This document shows positions 45,406 through 55,165 of a stretch of DNA of 64,000 nt, in pieces. The notes beneath the pieces were generated by a model that worked only from the letters and a program-made list of their open reading frames with translations, had not been told where the DNA came from and ran no database searches. The stretch is from Clostridium sulfidigenes (GTDB lineage Bacteria > Bacillota > Clostridia > Clostridiales > Clostridiaceae), in NCBI RefSeq assembly GCF_000732635.1, contig NZ_JPMD01000003.1:39377-103376 (forward strand). Reading direction: 5' to 3'. How positions within the stretch are numbered: position 1 is the stretch's first letter; every line of letters begins with the position of its first letter. Made by a program: the position numbers and the translations under genes.

Positions 45406-46362
45406 TTATTTTGTGATACCTTCCATATCCTCTATAATTAAATCTGCTGCTTGAAGCCCAGCTCCACCCACATACCAAGCTTGAGCATTTAGATAAACTA
45501 TATTTCCATTTTTATATGTGTCTGTAGTTTTTACTAATTCATTCTCTATTACTTCTTTAGCTGCTGAATAATCTTCTGATCCACTTGTTCCTGCTGACTT
45601 ATCAACTACAAAAAGATAGTTTGGATTTTTAGCTAACAAGTACTCATAAGTTATATTTTGACCATGCTTTGATACTTCTATATTCTCATCTGTTGGAACA
45701 AATCCGAACTTTTCAAATATAATTGAAAATCTTGATCCTGCTCCGTATACACTCATAGAACCATCTGTAATTATAGTAGCTAACGCATTAAAACCTTGCT
45801 CTTTTACTTTTTTGCCTACTTCTTCAACTCTTTTATTAAGTTCTTTTAATTTAGATGTTGCTGCATCTTCTTTCCCAAATATTTGTCCTATTATGTTTAC
45901 ATTTGACTCTAATGACTCTAAATACTTTGTAGTATCTGTTCCTAATTGTATTGTTGGAGCTATAGCAGAAAGTTCCTCATAATAATCAGCTTGTCTACCT
46001 TCAATTATTATTAAATTCGGTTTGATCTCATTGATTACTTCTAGACTAAATTCTTTTAATCCACCTAAATCTGTATATTTTTCTTCCTTATATTCTGAAA
46101 GATAAGTTGGCAGATTTTTCTTTGGTAATCCCACTAATCCTTTTATATCTAATGAATCCATAATATCTAAAGATGCATAGTCTAATACTACTACTTTTTC
46201 TGGATTCTTAGGTACCTCAGTTTCTCCAGCAGTATGAATTATTTTTATAGTTTCACCTTTTTCCCCTTCATTCTCTTTGTTACCAAGTTTTGTAGCTGCA
46301 AACACACCAATTAAAGCAACTATTGCAACTCCTACTATTATACTAATTTTTTTCTTATTCAT
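45406..46362 (-). CDS. Ferric-siderophore ABC transporter substrate-binding protein
   Basis: About 318 residues of the FatB/YclQ-like periplasmic binding fold. GETEVPKNPEKVVVLDYASLDIMDSLDIKGLVGLPK and PNLIIIEGRQADYYEELSAIAPTIQLG are typical. The N-terminus has a single hydrophobic helix (IIVGVAIVALIGVFA) but no lipobox Cys, so the protein is either anchored by an uncleaved helix or is a variant. GTG 46371 and ATG 46362 are both possible starts; ATG chosen. Fourth component of the importer, separated from the ATPase gene by 290 bp. Confidence 0.85.
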   Translation of the reverse strand: MNKKKISIIVGVAIVALIGVFAATKLGNKENEGEKGETIKIIHTAGETEVPKNPEKVVVLDYASLDIMDSLDIKGLVGLPKKNLPTYLSEYKEEKYTDLGGLKEFSLEVINEIKPNLIIIEGRQADYYEELSAIAPTIQLGTDTTKYLESLESNVNIIGQIFGKEDAATSKLKELNKRVEEVGKKVKEQGFNALATIITDGSMSVYGAGSRFSIIFEKFGFVPTDENIEVSKHGQNITYEYLLAKNPNYLFVVDKSAGTSGSEDYSAAKEVIENELVKTTDTYKNGNIVYLNAQAWYVGGAGLQAADLIIEDMEGITK

Positions 46363-46479
46363 TTGTTTCACCTATTCCTTTCATTTATATCCAACTACTA
46401 TTTTCCTTATATGTTAATATTTATTTGCAATAACTTTCTTTAATTTTAAATTTAAAAAGAAATTATACTTTATTGTTAT

Positions 46480-46653
46480 GCAACTCATAGATTTCTTTTT
46501 CTCGCTTTGCTCGTAAGGATACTCCTTGTCACCTTACTATTTGAAATGAAACTCCTTTTCGTTACACTCAAATGAGTAAGTTTCCATAATTAAATCATAG
46601 ATTTAAATGGTCACTTAAGTTCGACCAGCCAAATCATAGATTTGGGGTCTCAC
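46480..46653. repeat. Non-coding element with three TCATAGATTT copies
   Basis: TCATAGATTT occurs at 46495, 46595 and 46634, the last inside the palindrome CCAAATCATAGATTTGG. The stretch also folds through GTAAGG/CCTTAC and GAAACT/AGTTTC pairs. It interrupts the siderophore importer genes. Probably a dispersed Clostridium-type non-coding repeat; no second copy exists in this window. Confidence 0.5.
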
Positions 46654-47409
46654 TTAGAAATATACGCAGATGTTGTTTCCGTTTATATTCTTTATGTGAA
46701 AATCTATTTCATATACGTCTTCTAAAACATCTTTTGATATTATGGCATCAGTTATATCATCTTTAACTATCTTTCCATCTTTAAGAATAACTATTTTATC
46801 TGAGTAAACTGATGCAAAGTTTATGTCGTGCATAACTATCACTACAGTTTTTCCAAGATCATCCACTAGTCCTCTTAATACTTTCATCATCTGTACTGAA
46901 TGTTTCATATCTAAGTTATTTAATGGTTCATCTAATAGTACATACTCTGTATTTTGAGCTATTACCATAGCAATATATGCTCTTTGCCTTTGTCCACCGC
47001 TAAGCTCATCTAAATATCTATCTTCAATATCCTTAATTTGCATATATTCTATGGCTTCATCTACATACTTTGTGTCTTCCTTTGTCAGTCTACCTTCACA
47101 GTGAGGGTAACGTCCAAAGCTAACTATTTCCTTTATAGTTAATCTTACATTTATATTGTTAGATTGTTTAAGTATAGCTATTTTTTTAGCTAGTTCCTTA
47201 GTGTTCCATTTTTCTAACTCCCTACCATCTATAATAACTTCGCCTTCATCTTTCTTCATAATACGAGATATCATTGATAGTAAAGTACTCTTTCCTGCTC
47301 CATTAGGTCCTATGAAAGAAGTAATCTTACCTTTTTCTATGTTTAAAGATACATTGTCTACTACTGGATTATCTCCATACTTTTTAACTATACCTCTAAC
47401 TTCTATCAT
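46654..47409 (-). CDS. Iron-siderophore ABC transporter ATP-binding protein
   Basis: 251 residues. Walker A GPNGAGKSTL, signature LSGGQRQRAY, Walker B YVLLDEPLNNLD. FecE/YclP family. Begins directly at the base after the permease stop, so it is coupled with the two permeases. Energises uptake of a ferric siderophore, likely petrobactin- or catechol-like by analogy with YclNOPQ. Confidence 0.93.
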   Translation of the reverse strand: MIEVRGIVKKYGDNPVVDNVSLNIEKGKITSFIGPNGAGKSTLLSMISRIMKKDEGEVIIDGRELEKWNTKELAKKIAILKQSNNINVRLTIKEIVSFGRYPHCEGRLTKEDTKYVDEAIEYMQIKDIEDRYLDELSGGQRQRAYIAMVIAQNTEYVLLDEPLNNLDMKHSVQMMKVLRGLVDDLGKTVVIVMHDINFASVYSDKIVILKDGKIVKDDITDAIISKDVLEDVYEIDFHIKNINGNNICVYF

Positions 47410-48369
47410 TTATTTTCCCTCCTTCATTAAAAGATATATAAAGTAAATTCCACCAATAAAATTAATTATTATACTTATTGTACTTCCAAAGTTTAATATT
47501 CTTTCCACTATGAACTGTCCAGCTATTAAAGCAATTATACTTATCAATATACTTCCTGTTATTTGATAACTATGTTTATATGTATTAAGAAACTGGTAAG
47601 ATAGATTAACCACCAATAATCCAAGGAAGGTTATTTGTCCAACTAAAGCTGTAGATATTGATACTAATACTGCTACAACTATTAATATTTTTTTAGAAAA
47701 TCTATCAAAATCTATTCCTAAGTTTATAGCTTGATCTCTTCCTAAAAGCATAACATCTAATTTTTTTACATCATCATAAAATAATACAAAAATGATTAGT
47801 AAGGCTATTACTGATATTAACAATATATCTGTATTAACATTAGCAAAGCTAGCAAACATTTTACTTTGTAATGTTTCAAATTCATTTGGATCAATTATTA
47901 CTTGCATAAAAGATGTCATACTTTTAAACAAGGTTCCCAATACTGTTCCCACCAATAGCAAAAAGAATATATTACTATTGCCATCTTTCTTAAATAATAT
48001 TTTATAAAGAACTAAAGTTCCAACTAACATTATGGTAACTGAAACCATAAAATTCACATTTCTGTTTATCATAAATATACTTGATGCTCCGAATAAAAAC
48101 ACGGATATGGTTTGTACAAACATATATAAGGAATCAAGTCCAAGTATGCTTGGCGTTAGGATTCTATTATTTGTTACTGTCTGAAATATCATAGAAGAAA
48201 AGGCTATTGATCCTCCAGTAATTGCTATAGCTATAACCTTAGGTATTCTCTTTGATAGGTTGTAATCCCAGTTTATACCATTTAATCCTTCAAACAAAAA
48301 TAAGCCAATAACAAATAATGCAACTATCCCAAGTATATATAACTTCTTTTTATCTATATTATCCTTCAT
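47410..48369 (-). CDS. Iron-siderophore ABC transporter permease 2
   Basis: 319 residues, nine or ten helices, FecCD/BtuC family. Blocks LGRDQAINLGIDFDRFSKKIL and GQITFLGLLVVNLSYQFLN are typical of the second permease (YclO-like). Overlaps the first permease gene by 11 bp. Forms a heterodimeric channel with the product of the upstream gene. Confidence 0.93.
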   Translation of the reverse strand: MKDNIDKKKLYILGIVALFVIGLFLFEGLNGINWDYNLSKRIPKVIAIAITGGSIAFSSMIFQTVTNNRILTPSILGLDSLYMFVQTISVFLFGASSIFMINRNVNFMVSVTIMLVGTLVLYKILFKKDGNSNIFFLLLVGTVLGTLFKSMTSFMQVIIDPNEFETLQSKMFASFANVNTDILLISVIALLIIFVLFYDDVKKLDVMLLGRDQAINLGIDFDRFSKKILIVVAVLVSISTALVGQITFLGLLVVNLSYQFLNTYKHSYQITGSILISIIALIAGQFIVERILNFGSTISIIINFIGGIYFIYLLMKEGK

Positions 48370-49312
48370 TTCTATTCCTCCTAAATATCAGGTAAAGGAA
48401 TATAATACTTCCTGTAACTCCTACAGTAAGACTTATAGGTACTTCATAGGGATGAATTACAAGTCTACCTATAATGTCACATGCTAGTACAAATATTGCC
48501 CCAAACAAAGCTGTATCCCAAATATTCTTACTAAGATTGTCCCCTTTAAACATAGATACTATATTAGGAACTATTAATCCTATAAAAGGTATATTCCCAA
48601 CATTTATTACTACTAAAGCTGAAATCAATGCAACAATTATAACTCCAATATTGGCAACCTTATTATAGTTAATCCCTAAATTTGATGAGATATCCTCTCC
48701 CATTCCTATAATAGTAAATTTATTAGCATACAAAAGTGCTAATATTAATAATGGTATAGTCAAATAGAGTAGCTCATAATTTCCCTTTATAATCATGGAA
48801 AAATCTCCTTGGAGAAAAGTTCCCATACTTTGAATTAAATTGTTTTTATAAGCAAAGAAATCTGTCATAGACCCTATAACATTTCCTACCATTATTCCCA
48901 CTAGAGGTATGAATACAACATTTTTCATTTTTATGGTTTTAAGTATTTTCATAAATACAAAGGTTCCCAAAAGGGCAAATATAAATGCTGTTATCATCTT
49001 TTGCATCAAAGTTGCTGATGAAAATAGTAGCATAGAAACTAGTACCCCAAGCTTTGCTGAGTCTACGGTAGCTGCTGTACTTGGAGAAACAAATTTGTTA
49101 TTACTAATTTGCTGCATTATAACTCCACCAACGCTCATTCCTACTCCAGCTACCACTATACTAATAAGCCGCGGCAATCTAGTTAAAATTATTATATTCA
49201 TCTTACCGTGGTTCCATTGCATTATATCTGTAATACTTATATTTTGAACCCCTATAAATATTGAAGACATACACAGTATTATGAATAAAGGAATTAAATA
49301 TTTCTTTTTCAT
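48359..49312 (-). CDS. Iron-siderophore ABC transporter permease 1
   Basis: 317 residues, nine or ten helices, FecCD family, YclN-like. RLPRLISIVVAGVGMSVGGVIMQQISNNKFVSPSTAA is the classic N-terminal block; GMGEDISSNLGINYNKVA is the coupling loop. First gene of the operon; start follows GGAGGAAAT. Two Fur-like boxes lie 127-180 bp upstream, predicting iron repression. Confidence 0.93.
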   Translation of the reverse strand: MKKKYLIPLFIILCMSSIFIGVQNISITDIMQWNHGKMNIIILTRLPRLISIVVAGVGMSVGGVIMQQISNNKFVSPSTAATVDSAKLGVLVSMLLFSSATLMQKMITAFIFALLGTFVFMKILKTIKMKNVVFIPLVGIMVGNVIGSMTDFFAYKNNLIQSMGTFLQGDFSMIIKGNYELLYLTIPLLILALLYANKFTIIGMGEDISSNLGINYNKVANIGVIIVALISALVVINVGNIPFIGLIVPNIVSMFKGDNLSKNIWDTALFGAIFVLACDIIGRLVIHPYEVPISLTVGVTGSIIFLYLIFRRNRNEG

Positions 49313-49438
49313 ATTTCCTCCAAAACTTTATTACGTATCCTAAATATCTTTATGTATTAAATTATGTGATATTCTTAAACACTTATATATACTTGATGTA
49401 ACAATAAAACTACATTATTAATTGAAACATAATTTTAA

Positions 49439-49490
49439 TTGATAATACTTATCGTCACTTCATAATAGCTTAATTGATAATCATTTTCAA
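49439..49490 (-). promoter_or_regulatory. Two Fur-like boxes upstream of the siderophore importer
   Basis: TTGATAATCATTTTCAA (49474-49490) is close to the 7-1-7 Fur dyad TGATAAT-N-ATTATCA with one mismatch. TTGATAATACTTATCG (49439-49454) is a second, weaker copy. Both are in the promoter region of the first permease gene. Confidence 0.7.
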
Positions 49491-49785
49491 CTTCTTAAAA
49501 CTTAAATACACTTGATTAAATTACTCAAAATTCTCCATTCTCCATTTTTCTGTATTTCTCTTATATATTTGTATTGAACTTTTATATTGAAATTTCGTTT
49601 TTAAATTTTAGATAAGATGAATTTTATTGTTAAAAATAACAAATAATAATGCTCATTTACATTGGTTGCATATAATAGTAAAATTCTAATTGAGATAATT
49701 AGATATTTAAAACTATATTCACAATAAACATAAGTTAATTTGTAATTATTTAAGTTTTAAATGTACAGAGGGGATTATTAAAATT
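49491..49785. other. Intergenic DNA upstream of the EamA gene
   Basis: About 295 bp of AT-rich DNA. A Shine-Dalgarno (AGAGGGG) precedes 49786. No further element was recognised. Confidence 0.5.
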
Positions 49786-50712
49786 ATGAGTAAAAAAGAT
49801 GTTTTTCAAAAAAGTGGTGTGATTTTATTATTAGCTTTACTATGTACCTTACTATGGGGAAGTGCCTATCCATCTATAAAGATTGGCTACTCTTTATTTT
49901 CTATAGGCGAAAATGATATTTTTAGTAAACTTCTCTTTGCAGGCAATCGATTTGCTTTAGCAGGTCTTCTAGTAATTTTATTAACTTGGATAATTCAAAA
50001 AAAATTTCCTATTCCTAAAAAAGATGCCTTAAGTCATATTGCACTACTTGGGTTTATTCAAACTACTTTAGAATATTTATTTTTCTACATAGGACTTTCT
50101 CATACTACCGGTGTTAAGGGGTCCATATTAAACGGTACTGCAACTTTTATGGCTGTAATTCTTGCTCATTTTATATATTCAGATGATAAATTAAATTTCC
50201 AAAAAGTTTTAGGATGTATTGTTGGATTTATGGGAGTAGTTATAATTAACTTAGGTGGTAAAGTTGGAAGTGGTTTTACCTTTACTGGTGAAGGATTTAT
50301 TATTCTTGCTGCTGCTTCCTTTGCAATTGGATCTCTTATAAGTAAAGAAGCAGCTAAGAGAGAAGATAGCATGATAGTCACAGGATGGCAACTACTCTTT
50401 GGAGGGGCTTTACTTATAATTGTAGGCGCACTTGGAGGTGCACGAACCTCTATACCTTCTACTGAAGCAATGCTATTACTTTTATATCTCTCCCTTCTTT
50501 CTTCAGTGGCTTTTACAATATGGACTATCTTATTAAAACATAATAATGTTGGTAAAATTTCTATATACAATTTTTTAACACCTGTGTTTGGTGTTTTTCT
50601 TTCTGCTATATTTTTAAAAGAATCTATTTGGCATTGGAAAAATCTGTTGGCACTTGTATTTGTATGTGTTGGAATATATATAGTAAATAAGCCTAAAGTT
50701 AAAAATAGTTAA
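49786..50712 (+). CDS. EamA/DMT family transporter
   Basis: 308 residues, ten helices from two EamA repeats. LCTLLWGSAYPSIKIGYSLF and FLTPVFGVFLSAIFLKESIWHWKNLLALVFVCVGIYIVNKP are typical of both repeats. Exports or imports metabolites such as amino acids or purines; substrate not known. Start follows AGAGGGGATTATTAAAATT. Single gene. Confidence 0.92.
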   Translation: MSKKDVFQKSGVILLLALLCTLLWGSAYPSIKIGYSLFSIGENDIFSKLLFAGNRFALAGLLVILLTWIIQKKFPIPKKDALSHIALLGFIQTTLEYLFFYIGLSHTTGVKGSILNGTATFMAVILAHFIYSDDKLNFQKVLGCIVGFMGVVIINLGGKVGSGFTFTGEGFIILAAASFAIGSLISKEAAKREDSMIVTGWQLLFGGALLIIVGALGGARTSIPSTEAMLLLLYLSLLSSVAFTIWTILLKHNNVGKISIYNFLTPVFGVFLSAIFLKESIWHWKNLLALVFVCVGIYIVNKPKVKNS

Positions 50713-50721
50713 CTAAAATTA

Positions 50722-50756
50722 ATAGACTCTACGAACTAATTATTCATAGAGTCTAT
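50722..50756. terminator. Bidirectional terminator
   Basis: 10-bp perfect stem ATAGACTCTA/TAGAGTCTAT with a 15-nt loop between convergent EamA and GNAT genes. Confidence 0.8.
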
Positions 50757-50794
50757 ATTTTAAATCTATTCAATCTATAATTATTATACTTTAC

Positions 50795-51346
50795 CTATAA
50801 ATATTTAATTTTATATTCATCACAATACTCCATTTTAGTTATGGAGTAGCATAGATCATCATATATTCTTCCATCATAAGTTTCGCTAGCCATTCTTAAT
50901 GTTCCATCATATTTAAATCCGCACTTTTCTATAACCCTTTTAGATTTATGATTTCCGTGATAATGATAACAAGATACTACTTCACATTTTATTTCTTCGA
51001 ACAAATATTTTATTACCCTATTTACTGCTTCAGTCATAATTCCTTTTCCCCAATATTCTTCTGAAAGTACATATCCTATCATTCTTGCCTTTAATAAATT
51101 TCTTTTCACATCTCTATGATTACCAATTGAACCAATTACCCTATTATTTTTCTTATATACAATTGCCCATACCTCATCATTCTTTATAAATGACTGAAGT
51201 ATCCCTTTAGAGATTTCTTTATTCTTATGGGGTTTCCATCCTGCCATAGGACCAACATTAGGATTTTTAGAATACTCATAAAAATCATCCAAATCCGATA
51301 TTTTCCAGCTTCTCAAAATCAATCTTTCTGTTTCTAGCAACTTCAT
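50795..51346 (-). CDS. GNAT family N-acetyltransferase (RimJ/RimL-like)
   Basis: 183 residues. ETERLILRSWKISDLDDFYEYSKNP at the start, IGYVLSEEYWGKGIMTEAVNRVIKYLFEE (acetyl-CoA loop), and NHKSKRVIEKCGFKYDGTLR at the end are typical of ribosomal-protein or aminoglycoside-like GNAT enzymes. Acceptor not known. Start follows AGAGGTGTAATA. Single gene. Confidence 0.92.
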   Translation of the reverse strand: MKLLETERLILRSWKISDLDDFYEYSKNPNVGPMAGWKPHKNKEISKGILQSFIKNDEVWAIVYKKNNRVIGSIGNHRDVKRNLLKARMIGYVLSEEYWGKGIMTEAVNRVIKYLFEEIKCEVVSCYHYHGNHKSKRVIEKCGFKYDGTLRMASETYDGRIYDDLCYSITKMEYCDEYKIKYL

Positions 51347-51507
51347 ATTACACCTCTTAACTTTTACAATTTATTCCTTAACCTTTTAGTATATATTTTA
51401 TATAAATTATATGTTATGGCAATGACACTATATGATAAATATAACATAAATGCATTTTAATTACTTCATTTATTAGCTTAATTCTCCAATCCAATCCTAA
51501 AAAAATA

Positions 51508-51539
51508 AAAAAGAACTTTGAAATTTCAAAGTTCTTTTT
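51508..51539 (-). terminator. Terminator after the ECF S-component gene
   Basis: Perfect palindrome AAAAAGAACTTTGAAA with its complement, T-run on the minus strand, 23 bp after the stop. Confidence 0.85.
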
Positions 51540-51561
51540 ATATTTTTAAACCTATCTATCT

Positions 51562-52077
51562 TCAAAATTTAGTGCCTAAATTATATTTTGCTACTAAATT
51601 CTTCAATAAATTATATACCCTTTTTCCAAGCATTAACATAATAAAATAATTACCTACCATATGAATTAAATCATAGGGTATTCCATTTATCCAATAAGTT
51701 AAAGCAAAGGTTGTGGATACTGTAAAGATATATGGTATTGAATACAGTGCTCCAAATAACATTCCAAACACACCGGATATTATACTCCAACCTAAAAAAT
51801 TTTCTTTAATTATTTTTCTAAATAACAGTACTACTAGTACTAGTATAGGCCAAACAATCCAGTATCCAAACCACCAAGTTCCCATTCCACTAACAAGACC
51901 TAGCAAAAAGTTAAATACCACTACAACTACCAATGCTCTTCTGCCTAATACTAAAGTATATATTACCAGTAAAAAGGATACTGGTTCTATATTAGGTATT
52001 CCACTCATCATAACTTGCAACACAAGCATTAGCGCTCCAAGTAATGCCAATATTATCAAATCTTTAGTTTTATACAT
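51562..52077 (-). CDS. ECF transporter S component
   Basis: 171 residues, about six helices. LALLGALMLVLQVMMSGIPNIEPVSFLLVIYTLVLGRRALVVVVVFNFLLG fits the substrate-binding S unit of energy-coupling factor importers. The neighbour upstream, starting one gene earlier, is a DUF4430 protein, a fold related to cobalamin-binding proteins, so B12 or a similar molecule is a fair guess. No ECF ATPase or T unit is nearby. The ATG follows the DUF4430 stop by one base. Confidence 0.85.
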   Translation of the reverse strand: MYKTKDLIILALLGALMLVLQVMMSGIPNIEPVSFLLVIYTLVLGRRALVVVVVFNFLLGLVSGMGTWWFGYWIVWPILVLVVLLFRKIIKENFLGWSIISGVFGMLFGALYSIPYIFTVSTTFALTYWINGIPYDLIHMVGNYFIMLMLGKRVYNLLKNLVAKYNLGTKF

Positions 52078-52078
52078 A

Positions 52079-52480
52079 TTACCAACCTATTGTAAGTATA
52101 AGTTCTATCTTATCACCATCTTTTATAGCAGTATCATCTATACCAGTTTGAGAATTTTCTCCATTTATTTTTAGATTCCACCACTCTTGCTTGTTAGCAT
52201 CTGCATTTAGTCCATCTACTCCAGTTATAAATCTAGTAGCTTGAGATGTATCAGCTACAATTATCTTCATTTCATCTAGTGCTTTTCCTAGAGTTTCTGC
52301 ATTGGTTTTATGTGTATAAGTTTTTTCATGCTTATCCTTTTCACTTATAACAGTAACTTCTATAGTTTTATCTCCTTCAACTTTTTGTTTTGCATTAAAG
52401 TTTTTGTAGATAAAAAATCCACCAATTGCAATAATTATAACTATTAAAGAAATTATTATTGACTTCATATTTTTTTTCAT
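52079..52480 (-). CDS. DUF4430 extracellular protein
   Basis: 133 residues from ATG 52480, which follows TAGGAGGAGAAGCT; a longer frame to 52582 is rejected. N-terminal membrane helix (IIISLIVIIIAIGGFFIY, about 8-27), then a DUF4430 domain (about 40-133), ending KDGDKIELILTIGW; the segment TRFITGVDGLNADANKQEWWNLKINGEN is diagnostic. DUF4430 is related to part of the transcobalamin/intrinsic-factor fold. Coupled with the ECF S component, it is likely a surface capture protein for its ligand. No Cys lipobox, so helix-anchored. Confidence 0.85.
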   Translation of the reverse strand: MKKNMKSIIISLIVIIIAIGGFFIYKNFNAKQKVEGDKTIEVTVISEKDKHEKTYTHKTNAETLGKALDEMKIIVADTSQATRFITGVDGLNADANKQEWWNLKINGENSQTGIDDTAIKDGDKIELILTIGW

Positions 52481-52885
52481 AGCTTCTCCTCCTAATAAAT
52501 AAAATAACTCTCCTTCATTAGAGAAAGAGAGATTTTCATGACTACTATTAGCCTTATCTCTATGTAAAAACTCCATTTCCATGCTATCATATATATTTTA
52601 TAAAATCAATGTATTCTGATTCAAATCCTATTATGCATATAAAATATTTAATATGCGTAATAGGATTTGATATTTTATAATTGCTTTATATTCTTAAAAC
52701 TTTTCATAAATATACATGTATCACTTAAATAAGTACTGTATTATTCTATTCAGATTAAATAATTATTATGATAGAAACTTTATTATAATTATACTTTCAT
52801 ACTTTTCAAAAATAGTTTTTAACAGAAATCTAACATTTATCATATCTTATATATATCTGAATAAATTGAACAATTATAAATTTGC
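52481..52885. other. Intergenic region with a 20-bp hairpin
   Basis: 405 bp. The inverted repeat at 52621-52670 (arms TCAAATCCTATTATGCATAT and its complement, one mismatch, ten-base loop) is the only clear element. It could end the ABC exporter unit upstream or attenuate the DUF4430 unit. The DUF4430 leader also has short AGAGAT/ATCTCT and CTCTC/GAGAG pairs; no cobalamin riboswitch blocks are present in it. Confidence 0.55.
52621..52670. terminator. 20-bp hairpin after the frameshifted ABC exporter gene
   Basis: Near-perfect inverted repeat, 215 bp after the exporter stop, with a weak T-run on the minus strand. Terminator role not certain. Confidence 0.45.
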
Positions 52886-54458
52886 TTATACTAAATTCTG
52901 TTCTATATTATTTAATATATTCTTACATAACCATATAATTATAAAAGATATGAACACATTCCATACAAATGTAATTATTATTGAAATTGTTCCTACATCA
53001 AAGATAATTGCTACAATTATAGAACCTATAATTCCTGGTAGTGCAATTATTATCAATGCAAGTATTGTTAAAAACATTAATAAGCCTTTCCCTGTAACTT
53101 GTTTGAATATTTTTTGAGACAATACATCTCCTGCTATAAATAACATTCCAAATCCCAATCTTGCTATTATGCATACTAATATTTCTATAGGTGAAGAACC
53201 TAATATGATTCCCGCAATAACAAATAGTATAATTCCATCTATAAAACACTTTATTAAGTTTTCAGAAACTATATATAGAAGTTTTTTAAGTGGACTTTCA
53301 GGAATTAAATATACGTAATGCATTTTTAGCTCTCTAACCCAGCGCCCTGCAAAAGTCATAAATAATTGAATATATGTGGCCATAGCAAAGGTAGCTATTA
53401 TACTTCCTATGTCCTTCATTGTTAATGTAAATATGACCACAACTACTATTTGAATTAAAGTAGTATTGTCTAAAAAAAAATTTTCCTGCTCTCCTGTTTT
53501 CTAACATATGCTTAAAAAAGAATACAGAAGCTCCTCTTCCTTTATTTATTCCAACATTTTTTAATTTTATCTTCTTAGTATCTTTAACTTCTACTATTCT
53601 GCCTTCTTTTACATCTTCCATGCGTTTATGCATAGTTTCTGTAGCTTGAAGTACGTCTTCATAATATTCATTTTTACTTTTCATAAGAATAACTATAGTT
53701 AATACTATGCCTATAAGTGTTGCTATAATATATATTAACGCATTAGAGGTTTCGCCTATCAAAATACCATAAATTACTCCTTTTATCCATCCTACAAAAG
53801 GAATAAATTCTAGATAACTTACATTTATCCCATTAACTATAGCTCCTATACCTCTTCCACCTTCTTTTATATTAAATAGAATAGAAATTATCAAAGGTAA
53901 TACTAGGAGATAAATTAAGATCTTTACTGCTTTCTTTTTACCGTCATCTCCGCTAGTAATTGAATAAATAGCCATAGATATGATACTACTTATGAAAACT
54001 AACATAAAATATCCTAGGAATATTACTATTACACCTAGCGGATTTACTCCATACCTCTGTTTAAGTACACCAGCTTGAAAGAGTATAAAGATGGATATAA
54101 ATAAAGATGTACCTAACTGTCTTATAAGTCCATATATAAGTACTTTTTTAGATGATATGGGAGAAACAAAGAGTAAGTTTACATCAGACATTTTAAAAAA
54201 TGTAGCTCCTGATGATAATCCTTGGATGATTTGAGTTGTAAATAAAAACATAAATAGTGCATATATTATTGCTCCTAGCTCCGCCATTGGACTTAAGCTA
54301 TTTACATCAACATTATTAGAAGTTTTAGCTGAGGTTATAAAAACAAAAACCATTAAAGCTATCAAAATTATATATCCTATTAATTTACCAGGATGATTCT
54401 TTAAATCCTTTATTCGATTTTTTAAGGTTGTTCTCCATAGATAAATTATTCCTTTCAC
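52886..54458 (-). pseudogene. Putative ABC exporter permease, frameshifted at a T9 run
   Basis: Reading from ATG 54458 gives about 328 residues of an ABC exporter permease with six to seven helices (MKGIIYLWRTTLKNRIKDLKNH...). At 53472-53480 a run of nine T on the coding strand shifts the frame; after it the frame of 54458 ends in nonsense (QYYFNSNSSCGHIYI). In the other frame the protein continues naturally (LIQIVVVVIFTLTMKDIGSIIATFA...) down to 52886, giving about 524 residues when one T is removed, a normal length for this family. Overlap with the ATPase gene is one base. Either a slippage-expressed gene, a phase-variable gene, or an assembly error in the homopolymer. Confidence 0.8.
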
Positions 54459-55165
54459 TACTGATCACCCTTTCCTTCAGTGATATGAAAGAATAATTCT
54501 TCTAATCCTTCATTAGATTTTTCAGCATCTTCTTTTACCCTTGTAGCCGCAATTTTTCCATTCATCATGATATGTGCTACATCCCAGAACTCTTTCACAC
54601 TATCAATCATATGAGTACTTATTATCATTGCTGCACCTTGATTTTTTAATTCCATTATTAACTCTTTTAATGCTTTAATTCCATGGGGATCAAGACCTAC
54701 TAAAGGTTCATCAAAAATTATAACCTTAGGTTTTGGAAGTAATGCACAACAAATACTTACCTTCTGCTGCATTCCTTTAGAAAGTTCTTTCCCAAACTTT
54801 TGTTTTTTGTCATCTAGTTCAAATATCCTTAACAGTTTTTCAGCATATTCTCTCCAGTCAGTAAGATTATAACCTCTTGCAATAAATTCTAAATGCTCTT
54901 CCACTGTTAACATATCATATAGTACAGGTACTTCTGGTATATATCCAATTATTCTTTTAGCTTCTACGGATTTATTATCAAAACCTTCTATGGATATATT
55001 TCCTTGAAATCTTAATAGTCCGCATATACATTTAATAATAGTAGATTTTCCAGCACCATTAGGCCCTAAAAGTACTGCTATCTCTCCATCGCCCACTTGA
55101 AAACTTATATTATCATTAGCAACAAATTTTCCATATTTCTTCGTGACATTATTTATAACTAACAT
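54458..55165 (-). CDS. ABC exporter ATP-binding protein
   Basis: About 235 residues from ATG 55165, following AAGGGATGGTG; an ATG at 55177 would overlap the ribosome site. Walker A GPNGAGKSTI, signature LSKGMQQKVSI, Walker B VIIFDEPLVGLDP and switch STHMI. Its stop overlaps the permease start by one base (54458), so the two form one exporter. Substrate unknown. Confidence 0.9.
   Translation of the reverse strand: MLVINNVTKKYGKFVANDNISFQVGDGEIAVLLGPNGAGKSTIIKCICGLLRFQGNISIEGFDNKSVEAKRIIGYIPEVPVLYDMLTVEEHLEFIARGYNLTDWREYAEKLLRIFELDDKKQKFGKELSKGMQQKVSICCALLPKPKVIIFDEPLVGLDPHGIKALKELIMELKNQGAAMIISTHMIDSVKEFWDVAHIMMNGKIAATRVKEDAEKSNEGLEELFFHITEGKGDQ

Noticed and set aside
52481..52582. N-terminal extension of the DUF4430 protein
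   Set aside because: The extra 34 codons lack a ribosome site and would bury the strong TAGGAGGAG site that serves ATG 52480.
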